A DNA stretch of 64,000 nucleotides, taken from the NCBI GenBank assembly GCA_029204225.1, contig MU831567.1, forward strand, positions 102,160 through 166,159, in the 5' to 3' direction. How positions within the stretch are numbered: position 1 is the stretch's first letter; each line of letters begins with the position of its first letter. The notes under the pieces are model-generated. The model did not search any database. It saw nothing but the letters and a program-made list of their open reading frames with translations, and had not been told where the DNA came from. Origin of the DNA: Diphasiastrum complanatum (lineage: Eukaryota; Streptophyta; Lycopodiopsida; Lycopodiales; Lycopodiaceae). Positions 56,212 through 64,000 of this stretch are shown here, one piece after another. Position numbers and translations under genes: made by a program.

Positions 56212-56592
56212 CTAATAGGGTCGCAAAATATATCTATTGGCCAATAATGTGATGACATGTGGCACATAATGCATTAAATATTGTGCAGCGATATGAATAT
56301 TTTCATGTGGAGTTGCATAATCATGTATGACTTCAAATGCATTAAGGAGACCAAGAATCTGATTTCTTGTTAACAAGTGTTCAATAGTAACAAGGGAGAG
56401 CACGTTACATAGTACAATAGCTCCCACGTATGCTCTCTCTTTACCCCCCACAAAGGCCAGCATTTCATAGCAGTTGTGAGGAGTCATATGGGAGAGCACG
56501 TTACATAGTACAATAGCTCCCACGTATGCCCTCTCTTTACCCCCGACAAAGGCCGCTATTTCATAGCAGTTGTGAGGAGTCATATCGGACAC
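56212..56592 (-). CDS. 126-codon ORF with exact 32-residue duplication
   Basis: The minus-strand frame contains a 96-bp tandem duplication (units starting at 56394 and 56490) that preserves the frame. It repeats MTPHNCYEIAAFVGGKERAY and VGAIVLCNVLS almost unchanged. The remainder (LVTIEHLLTRNQILGLLNAF, HDYATPHENIHIAAQYLMHY) has protein-like composition. I do not recognise the family, and there is no neighbouring element protein. It may be part of a larger broken ORF or chance. Confidence 0.35.
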   Translation of the reverse strand: MSDMTPHNCYEIAAFVGGKERAYVGAIVLCNVLSHMTPHNCYEMLAFVGGKERAYVGAIVLCNVLSLVTIEHLLTRNQILGLLNAFEVIHDYATPHENIHIAAQYLMHYVPHVITLLANRYILRPY

Positions 56593-57011
56593 ATGGCATC
56601 ATCCGGTTGAATATGAAGAGCCACATTCTGAGTCATACAAGAGATTTTAAAACGCATTTAATCTGCACCGTTGGATCACAACTACTATGTCTATGTCGAT
56701 GGTGGGCTACTGCTGTAGCCAACCTCGCCGCTCCAGCGGCTTGGAGTGCTAGAGCCGGTAGCCCACCTCAGCATTACCAATACCTAGTCCATATATGGGT
56801 CCCTACATGCACTACCACTCAAGCCCCCGCCTACGTGTATGCGCTCATTGGTGGTCCAAAGCATTTATTTGTATTTTGGTCGTCGAAGTGATTTCTTTGC
56901 TACTTTTGCTTTTCGCTGCTCGTCATCACAAGCGATCTCCTTTTCTATACTTTATGATTTAGCTGCACAAGTACCACAAATTAAATTATTCATCTAGATC
57001 TCTTCGCGATT

Positions 57012-57018
57012 TATAAAA
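57012..57018 (+). promoter_or_regulatory. Candidate TATA box of the BAHD gene
   Basis: TATAAAA lies 370 bases upstream of the ATG. A pyrimidine-rich GTTTGCAG at about 57319-57326 could be a splice acceptor for a 5'-UTR intron, which would explain the distance. Both are inferences from sequence. Confidence 0.35.
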
Positions 57019-57381
57019 ACTGATCGGAATCTGTGATCTTAGAAAGGTTCCCATCAACTATGTAGAAGTAAAACTTTCCAGTTATCTCATAGAAAAATGA
57101 GTTTGTTCTGGGCGTCATGATGTTATTTTTTATCCTGGATGTCCTTGTTGTGTGGCTATATCGTCTGATCTCTATGAAGGCTGATAATTTTCATGTATTT
57201 TGTTCAAGAAGCTTCTCGTGGCCAATTTTCCATTTCATTCTTTTGCAATAAGTCTTTTGAGAAGACAAACTTATAGCAGAGATTACCTCTTTAGTTGTTG
57301 GATAAGTCTTCGTCTATGTTTGCAGTATGCATATTTGATGGCCTGAAGCAAGTCAATTGATCTGCGGTTGCAGCTGCTAGA

Positions 57382-58758
57382 ATGGCAACTTTAAGCTGCA
57401 AGGATATTGTGGTGCGCCAATCCGTTTCAACTGTAGTTCCCGCACACCAAGTTCCCCCGTATAACTATTTCCTCTCCAATTTGGACCTGTTGTTTGCTTC
57501 TCAACCAATGTATGTGCAGGGTGTATATTTTTTCAGGACAAAACAAAATGACCCAGAAACACCTTCGATGCAGAGTTTGATGGACTCACTTTCAAAAGTA
57601 CTCTCGATCTATCCGGTCTTAGCAGGACGGCTCACTTTAGGAAAGATAGGGCGCTTCGAGGTTGATGTTAACGGAAAAGGAGTCCCATTTGTAGAAGCCA
57701 CAACAAAAGCAAGTCTCGATGACTGGCCGGACCTCCGTGCGTGTGACTTAGAGGAGGACCTCAATCCAGAAAATCCATTTGGCTTTGACATGTTTACAGC
57801 CCCATTGATCCGTGTTCAATTCACGACCTTTAGATGTGGCGGCATGGCTCTGGGATTCAGCTCATTACATGTTGTGGCCGATGGACAAGCAGCAATAGAA
57901 TTTTTGAAATCATGGGGAGAAATTCACAGAGGAGTCCAGCTTTCCACTCCCCCCCAGTTCGAGTCAATATTGAAGCTACGCGCAAGGAATCCTCCGGTAG
58001 TTAACATTTCCTCGGCAGATGAGTTCTTGTCTGCCTGCGTACCAGTTTCTTGGTATCATCCGTCAATTCTATCAGTACGCTCCAAAAATGTGACTTTCCG
58101 GATTGAGCGACACACGATTGATAAAATCATAAAAGATGTGGAAACTGGCGCTTTTTCATATGGATCAACGTCCTCTTTTGAGGCTCTATCAGCTCTCTTC
58201 TGGACTGCTGTGACTCGAGCTCGAGGATTAGAAGACAGTGCTCTGACCACCTATATCTTTCCTGTGAGTGTGCGAGGGAGGTGTGACCCTCCGCTTCCCA
58301 AAGGCTACTTCGGCAACGCGATAATTATGAGCCAAGTCACTGCCACGGCAAAAGACATAAAATCTAACCACTTTTCTTTCGCGGCTTCGCTCATACACAA
58401 GCGTGTGCAGATGATCGACCCTGGCGTCGTCCAAAGTGTCCTCGACTGGGTGGAGCTGAGGTTGCAGCATGGGCAAGAGATCGGGTTGGGTTTTGATGTC
58501 TCAACCGGAAGCAACATACTCGCCACCAGTTTTGCCAATTTCCCTGTGTATGACATAGATTTTGGGCGTAAGCTGGATCATTTTGAGTTTACGATATTGG
58601 ACAGCTCCCAGCGTGCACATGGGCTGCTCAAAATCTTGCCACCGCCTCCTGGTGTTAATAGGCGCTCGAGGGAGGTGAAGCTACGACTGCGTGAGGACCA
58701 CCTGGAGAGTCTGTTACGTGACCCTGACTTTCATCAATACGTTTCACGGAACGCATAA
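57382..58758 (+). CDS. BAHD-family acyl-CoA acyltransferase
   Basis: This is an intact single-exon 458-codon gene of normal BAHD length (about 430-470). BAHD enzymes transfer an acyl group from a CoA thioester to an alcohol or amine in the cytosol, for example in phenolic and ester biosynthesis. The catalytic HxxxD motif is present as HVVAD (H163, D167; the His is the general base). Other family marks are NLDLLF (33-38), YPVLAGRL (77-84), SFEALSALFWTAVTRAR (265-281) and PPLPKGYFGNAI (303-314). The structural DFGWG motif is altered to DFGRK (393-397). The N-terminal part resembles the hydroxycinnamoyltransferase (HCT-like) clade, but the substrate cannot be inferred. No signal peptide is seen. 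The ATG is the first in frame, and GC content is clearly above the flanking repeats. No stop or frameshift interrupts it. Confidence 0.95.
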   Translation: MATLSCKDIVVRQSVSTVVPAHQVPPYNYFLSNLDLLFASQPMYVQGVYFFRTKQNDPETPSMQSLMDSLSKVLSIYPVLAGRLTLGKIGRFEVDVNGKGVPFVEATTKASLDDWPDLRACDLEEDLNPENPFGFDMFTAPLIRVQFTTFRCGGMALGFSSLHVVADGQAAIEFLKSWGEIHRGVQLSTPPQFESILKLRARNPPVVNISSADEFLSACVPVSWYHPSILSVRSKNVTFRIERHTIDKIIKDVETGAFSYGSTSSFEALSALFWTAVTRARGLEDSALTTYIFPVSVRGRCDPPLPKGYFGNAIIMSQVTATAKDIKSNHFSFAASLIHKRVQMIDPGVVQSVLDWVELRLQHGQEIGLGFDVSTGSNILATSFANFPVYDIDFGRKLDHFEFTILDSSQRAHGLLKILPPPPGVNRRSREVKLRLREDHLESLLRDPDFHQYVSRNA

Positions 58759-59176
58759 CAGCTTTGGCAAGAGTAACTGGATAGAATCATCAACAGTATT
58801 CTTCAACAACGGCGGTATCAACAATACCATGACTTGCTATTTAATCTGCATCCATACATCGTACCTACGTATGAGAGGACTATTATCCCACCCAAATGGA
58901 ACTCAATCGTGCAAGTACTGAATCAACTGGCAAGCAAATTCATTTTTCGAAGCTGCTTATGGAAGACGCCATTAGCAAACAAACTCGCTATGGAAATCGT
59001 GCTCTTAACCATGCTTGTATAAACCTTTATTTAGTTTGAGTTTTTTGATATATGTATGATTAAGTTATCGTTTGATTTGATGAGGCAATATACACAACAT
59101 TATATATAGTCAACCTCATCGGAAATGACATGTTACAAGTCCTAAAACTATTTACTTGAATGTTTGTTATATGCCT

Positions 59177-59256
59177 TCTTGAAATTAAGATGAATTGGAA
59201 TGATAGTAGAGCAAACTCTTGAAATTAAGATGAATTGGAATGATAGTAGAGCAAAC
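59177..59256. repeat. 40-bp exact tandem duplication
   Basis: TCTTGAAATTAAGATGAATT plus GGAATGATAGTAGAGCAAAC occurs twice in a row, without mismatch by eye. Confidence 0.95.
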
Positions 59257-59635
59257 ATGTTAGGGCTATTTGCAATAAGCTAGCTGCTTCTTGTGCATGG
59301 TGAAAAGTAGTTTTGTTCCTTTAAACAATGCTTTACACTTTGGAGAGAGAGAGAGCGAGCGAGCTTTGCCATTTGGGTTTATGAAATCTTGTGGGTGCCA
59401 CTTAAACTAGTTAATTATTGAGTGAGAATGGACATGTGGGTTTTTTTTATCAAACCTTGAAAAAAGTAATACATCTTTAAGAGGCCCTTGTCAGATTTTA
59501 AAGGAATTAAGCAAATACAATTGTTGAACACTTTGGAGCACAAAAAATGAAAGAAAAATATGTGAAAAAGGCTATCATAGGGGGAGATAGCAAGAATGTA
59601 CCTTTTTAAGGAGAAAACAAGATTCTCCTCTTATG

Positions 59636-59638
<3 letters not shown>

Positions 59639-59684
<46 letters not shown>
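59639..59684. repeat. (GA)n microsatellite
   Basis: About 22 AG units in a row. Confidence 0.97.
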
Positions 59685-59689
<5 letters not shown>

Positions 59690-60127
59690 ATAAATACTAG
59701 TTTTGTATAATCTAAGGATGTTAAGGTAGACAAGTACCTTTCAAACAAGAATGCGTGACATAATACAAGGGCCTTGACTTAATGGTGGTAGTTTTCTTTT
59801 GATAACATCAAAAACTATCACCAAAATGATTATTATTCTTATATCATAATTCTCATAATCAACAATGGCTATTTTTCTACTTGTTATATGCAAAATAAGT
59901 ATTGATATGATATGCAAAACTGGAAAGCTAGAAATCCAAGATTGTCACAATGAAGGAAACAATCACATCATGAACATTCAAGGTCAAAATAAAGCCAAAC
60001 AAGATAGATGCAGATAGACTTATAACATGTGAAGAACCATCAAGATTATGCCAGATCTGAAGTACATCGTTTCCAATCAAGAGATCTATGAAGAAATCCT
60101 AGTCTTTCTAAATATTAGATCATTACA

Positions 60128-60405
60128 TACAAAGTAAACAAGACTTTGTGGTTTACTCTGGTGTCTTTTGTAATGGACCGTATGCAGGACTCTACGGTTG
60201 TCTGCGGCGCCTTGGTTGAAACTGTTTGCAAGACTCTACGATTACCTTCAGTTGGTTATTTGCAGTTTCTGTCTATTGGCAGTTTCTATGTATTTCTTTA
60301 GACTGTCAAAAAGGTAGACCATTTCTGCAGATGCTTGAAAGAGTGATTTCCTTAAGAGATAAAGGGGGTGAAAAGGATGAGTAAGAGTAAGATTAAACTC
60401 CAAAA
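60128..60405 (-). repeat. 3' LTR fragment of copia element I
   Basis: It matches 62290-62527: GTATGCAGGACTCTACGGTT, GAGTGATTTCCTTAAG, then GGGGGTGAAAAGGATGAGTA and GAGTAAGATTAAACTCCAA. A CTTCCCCTTAAG polypurine-tract complement follows at its right edge. The outer part of this LTR does not match the right copy. Confidence 0.8.
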
Positions 60406-60424
60406 CTTCCCCTTAAGCTTACTG

Positions 60425-60718
60425 CTACGAATCTGAATTCAAATTGAGACTTACAAATCCTACCATAGTAGAATGTTTTTCCCTTGACAATGGTTTTGTC
60501 AAAATATTAGCCAACATACTATTTGTATGACAGTAGCTTAGTACAACATCCTTGTTCTGAACCTTCTCTCTAAGAAAATGAAACTCAACCTCTATGTGTT
60601 TGGTTCTAGCATGAGTTCGTGGGTTCAGAGATAGAACTATGCAGCTTTGATTGTCGCACTGAAGTTTTGCATTAGTTTTGGGGCACATGTCTTTGGATAG
60701 CTTGGATCCTGGATCCAT
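60425..60718 (-). pseudogene. Copia element I RNase H end
   Basis: The 97-codon frame contains LQCDNQSCIVLSLNPRTHAR, TKHIEVEFHFLREKVQNKDV and LANILTKPLS, the standard copia RNase H C-terminus. The first half of RNase H is missing: RT at 60727-60990 is followed almost at once by this end, so a second deletion has occurred. Confidence 0.9.
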
Positions 60719-60726
60719 TGGTGTGT

Positions 60727-60990
60727 CTATCGACAGTCCTCCATGCCAAATTTGCGAAGTTCATTGTTCAGATATGCTTCCTGGCTTATAGTAATCCTTC
60801 TGCTTGCGCGATCTCTAGTGATCTCCATACCAAGTAGGTAATGAACTGGCCCTAAATCAGTCATTTCAAATTCTTGTGATAGTAGAGACTTTGTCTTGTG
60901 CAATAACTGAGTTGAGTTGCTGATGATTAAAGAATCATTGACATATAAGGGTATTATCACATAGTTTGAGCCTTTGTTTTGGGGGTACAC
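60727..60990 (-). pseudogene. Copia element I RT fragment, YVDD changed to YVND
   Basis: The 87-codon frame reads YVIIPLYVNDSLIISN, then FEMTDLGPVHYLLGMEITRD and ISQEAYLNNELRKFGM. The catalytic YVDD is YVND, losing one of the two metal-binding Asp residues. The N-terminal RT and the integrase are absent. Confidence 0.9.
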
Positions 60991-61029
60991 ATTAGGGGAA
61001 ATTTGGGCTCAAAAGTGCACTTGATCATG

Positions 61030-61480
61030 AGTCACCGAAGTAGACATACTTTGAATGTGTTGGTGTGAGATCTTTGAATAGGAATTTACATGGTGTCATG
61101 TGCTGAGAAACACCGAAATCAAGATACCAATCCATAGCATCTCTAATGCGTTCGTCTTGTACCATCAGCACCTTATCATCTTCTTGGGAATTTCTAACAA
61201 GGTCAGAGCCTCCTTCTTGGTGCTGCTGTATCTTCTTTTTGGCTTTGTTGTGCTTGAGAATCCGACATGCTTTGTTGTCATGATTGGATCTTTTTCAGTA
61301 TCTACAAAATAGTTTGGTTGTTGCTGTCGACTATTCTACGATTGTTGCAGTTGCATTGAATCTGGCTGATCAGCCTTCATCTTCTTGTCCTGGAAGTTTT
61401 TCTTCTTGGAACATTACTTATTGGAGTATAGGACCATTGACAATCATGCTATTCTCTGTTTCTGACAGATAAGTTCTGAT
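61030..61480 (-). pseudogene. Copia element I gag knuckle and protease remnant
   Basis: Minus-strand frames show a zinc knuckle CRYxKRSNHDNKAC with its second Cys turned into a stop, a basic linker (KHNKAKKKIQQHQ) and the protease segment DAMDWYLDFGVSQHMTP, in which the usual WYLDSGASQHM has lost the DSG/A residues. Sequence then jumps to the RT at 60990. Confidence 0.7.
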
Positions 61481-61486
61481 AATGGA

Positions 61487-62527
61487 GAGAAAAATTTTGA
61501 GACATTCAAACATTCGACATGAATACAACTGATATGAAAAATAATTCTTTTGTATAAAAGAGTATTGTAGTAACAATGATATCAGATCACAAAACAATCA
61601 CGTGAAGTCATGCATGATCCTACTTCCAGAGCTAACGGATGCTATTTTTCAGAATACTCTTTACTCTCTCTAAAATGATCACTAACTTTGAGGAGTCAGC
61701 TACTAGAAGACCACTTTTGGTGATTTGATCTTTGTGAATACATTGATCTATCATCTCTGTTCTTCAAAATGTTCAAATGTTTATATAGCTATCAGAAGGC
61801 CTTTAGTTCTTCTACTTACATCTCAAAAGATCATCAACATCTCTTGTACTTGATCCGTAGATCAATATTGGTGCATCGTGAAGATGTGAAGGTACAACAA
61901 AGAATCTCCTTCGTACATGTCAAGAGCATGATAATGTGGTGTCGTTGCAACCGTAGCCTGACCGCAAGCTCTAGCTTGGTGGTTGCCTTCGATTTTCTTC
62001 AGTTTTCTAAATCATCGCAAAGGACCGTAGGCTAGAGTATTGCGGTTCATTGTGGTTGACTCCTTTTGTTGGTCTTCGTATGTGATCGTAAGTGATAACT
62101 TATGGTGTCTTGCAGTGCCTTTGGTGGTGAGTTGTAGTCTTCGCTTCGTTGACCGTAAGCAAGACTTTGCAGTGTCTTGCGGCTCGTTCATTTTGTATGT
62201 AGCCGTAGGTGAGACTCTGCTGCGGTTTACTTTGGTTTCTTTCGTAAGTAATCATAAGCTAGACACTTATGGTTCCTGGTGGTGAGTTTTCACATGTAAG
62301 CAAGACTTTGCAGTTTACTTCTGTGTCTTTCATAACGGACCATATGCAGGACTCTACGGTTTCCTGCGGTGCCTTCGTTGAAACCGTATGCAGGAGTTTG
62401 TGATTGCCTTTGGTCGGTTGTTTGTGGTTTCTGTCTGTTGGCAGTTTCTGTGTATTTCTAAGAGAGTGATTTCCTTAAGCGATGAAGGGGGTGAAAAGGA
62501 TGAGTAGGAGTAAGATTAAACTCCAAC
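61487..62527 (-). repeat. 5' LTR region of copia element I with inner repeats
   Basis: The right end (62290-62527) matches the 3' LTR fragment. The stretch 62030-62420 holds four or five imperfect copies of a unit of about 60 bases with CCGTAAGCAAGACTTTGCAG and TGCGG words. The left edge near 61487 is inferred from a degraded PBS (TTCTGATAATGG, about 61473). Confidence 0.65.
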
Positions 62528-63290
62528 AAACTGATGTGAAGGAACGGATGGCAAGGATGGTGCTGAGGCGGGTGGGGACCGATATGACTTGCATAGGATC
62601 GGCGAGTCAAGTCACTAGCAATTCCGATACTTTTTTTTGAAGATTTTTCAAATTTTTTTTTTTTTTTTTGGTTTTTTTTGTAGTGGGTGAGTAATCAACT
62701 TTTATCGCCGAGGTGTCCTTTGATAGAACTCACCATATTGTGAGAGTGGCAAGTAAAAATAACAAGCGAAAAAAAAGATATTTAATTCGGTGCGTGAGTG
62801 CATGATAGACGAGTAATCAACTTTACTCACCAAGTTGTCCTCTGATAGAACCCACCATGTACTTACTACTATGAAAGTTGCGAGTAAAAACTTGGCGAGT
62901 AATTGGGTCATTACTAGTCAAGCCATCTGCTGGAGAGAGATCTGATTGTGCTGAGAGCTCTGTAAAATGGGTGAGTAAAGAAAATGACAAAAGATCTTGA
63001 TTTTTCAATTGACGAGTAATCACAGTGGGTGAGTAATCATAACATTACTCGTCGAGCTGACTGATGATGCATCAGTGTCTGCTCCTGCCTCTGAAGAAGT
63101 GGCAGTTAATAAAATTATGAAAAATGTGGAAAAACACTATAGACCAAGCAATAAATTGTCAAAAAGGAAGAAAATAGTAAAAAAATACAAACAAAAAATC
63201 CCCTCCTAGGACTGCTTAGCACCGTTCTTTGGCAACGTCGCCAAAAAAATGGTGTACCCTTTCCATGCCTCTCTAATCGGATGGAGCTAG
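62528..63290. other. Spacer with recurring GAGTAATCA words
   Basis: GGTGAGTAATCA or CGAGTAATCA occurs at about 62684, 62809, 63012 and 63028, and ATTACTCGTCGAGCTG at 63043. Two of the copies lie in a longer unit that includes GTCCTTTGATAGAACTCACC (about 62715 and 62840). No gene is seen. Confidence 0.5.
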
Positions 63291-63291
63291 A

Positions 63292-64000
63292 TGTTGGGGG
63301 TATTCCCAACAAAGTGTAAATAAATAAAATCCTCCAATAAGATGTGTTGCGAGGGCATGGCATCCTGCGTGTATAAGCCCATGGCCCAATGAGCACGCAA
63401 TTAGAGTTGTAAATAAAATAAACTTGACTTGGGCCTTGGAATTAAAATAAAACTAGAGGCCCAATGTCATTTTTAGAGTTGGGTTCAGATTGGGACTCAC
63501 ATGAATCTTGTGATTTCTAATGTACATTTTGTGGACCCTTGGATCAAGTTGGGTCCAAGATGAATGGATAGGATCATTGTGAATATTAGCCAATAAGATT
63601 GAGGGGCAAGGGCCTTCCCCATTTTATAAAAAGGCACCATTTATACACTATTTGCATGCTTAATGAGGAGGAGGAAACTCTACCATTTTTGGAAGAGAAG
63701 CATCCTCATTTGCTATTCACTACTTGCTATTGCTCTTGATTGTGTTTTCCATTGCTTTCTATTTCCATGTTTATTGTTTGCCATAGTGAATGCTTTTCCA
63801 TTAGCAAGCATAAGGAGCATTTGAGCTAACCTCCACCCTCACTCTCTATCTCTCTCTTTCTCTTCCCTTCTCAATCTCTTCTTCTCCATTCCTTCTCTTC
63901 AACCAAAACCATGATGACTGTTAGTGTAGAGGAGTAGAGTTAAAGAGGAGTAGTATAGTGGTGAGTAGAGTTAAGGGAGAAAGTAGGAAATTAAACTAAA
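63292..64000 (+). repeat. LTR-like promoter region cut by the window edge
   Basis: It begins with the 20-base inverted repeat TGTTGGG...CCCAACA (63292-63311), a typical LTR start. It has CCAAT at 63590-63594 and TATAAAAA at 63625-63632, followed by a pyrimidine-rich leader (63830-63905) and ATGATG at about 63911, which opens only a few codons. It could instead be a host gene promoter. No partner LTR is in the window. Confidence 0.5.
63590..63632 (+). promoter_or_regulatory. CCAAT and TATA boxes
   Basis: CCAAT at 63590-63594 is followed 31 bases later by TATAAAAA at 63625-63632, with the GGGCCTTCCCC motif between them. Transcription would start near 63660 on the plus strand. Confidence 0.6.

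Larger units (their letters stand above)
58759..60120. other. 3' flank of the BAHD gene and gene-free spacer
   Basis: No further gene is seen. The stretch includes a 40-bp tandem duplication (59177-59256) and a GA microsatellite (59639-59684). Short ORFs just after the stop codon are chance. Confidence 0.5.

Noticed and set aside
56526-56891. 121-codon plus-strand ORF upstream of the BAHD gene
   Set aside because: It overlaps the 96-bp duplication in antisense, with no domain and low-complexity Ala/Trp stretches.

Overview
This window reads as nuclear DNA of a land plant with a large, repeat-filled genome. The evidence is a plant BAHD acyltransferase gene and many Ty1/copia retrotransposons whose primer-binding sites match plant initiator tRNA-Met, together with CACTA, LINE and gypsy relics. 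A fern, lycophyte or gymnosperm would fit the very low gene density, but the sequence does not settle which. Only one gene looks intact: a single-exon 458-codon BAHD acyltransferase at 57382-58758 (+). Almost everything else is transposable-element debris.

Layout. 1-5243: copia element 1 (minus strand), with both LTRs, PBS and PPT; the window edge cuts its left LTR. 5431-~9235: copia element 2 (minus), with gag, protease, integrase and 5' LTR but no RT/RNase H. 9771-10510 (+): a broken reverse transcriptase that is neither copia, gypsy nor LINE. 10515-15665: element A, a gag-only retroelement. 15665-17296: a copia gag stub and primer-binding sites. 18241-18990 (+): a divergent zinc-knuckle gag relic (copy D). 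19010-24500: LTR-like debris, tandem repeats and orphan ORFs. 24530-25143: a copia LTR abutting a LINE RT relic (25144-26260, +). 27645-28560: a LINE 3' end (-). 28560-29000: a cluster of long perfect palindromes next to a CACTA transposase relic (29608-31600, -). 31857-32066: a possible SET-domain fragment. 32035-35490: copia element F, with an internal deletion. 35475-36574: another copia 3' end with LTR (+). 36690-39994: copia element G (+), gag-PR-IN only. 39999-40082: a tRNA-derived insert with 17-bp target duplications. 40740-41540: copia element H fragment. 43642-44500: gypsy pol fragment (+). 44527-49122: element B, sister of A. 49237-50560: further gag relics (E). 52560-53470: copy C of the A/B family. 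54621-56592: tandem duplications and a minisatellite. 57382-58758: BAHD gene. 60128-62527: copia element I. 63292-64000: a new LTR-like promoter region cut by the window edge.

The copia copies repeatedly lack pol segments, in different combinations: element 2 and G lack RT-RNase H, F and I lack integrase, and element 1 has an excised gag centre. The A/B/C family keeps gag with several zinc-binding modules and a long leader of fast-changing tandem repeats, and I see no protease, RT or integrase in it. Such copies could move only with enzymes supplied by other elements. None of the copies here appears able to encode a full set of transposition proteins.
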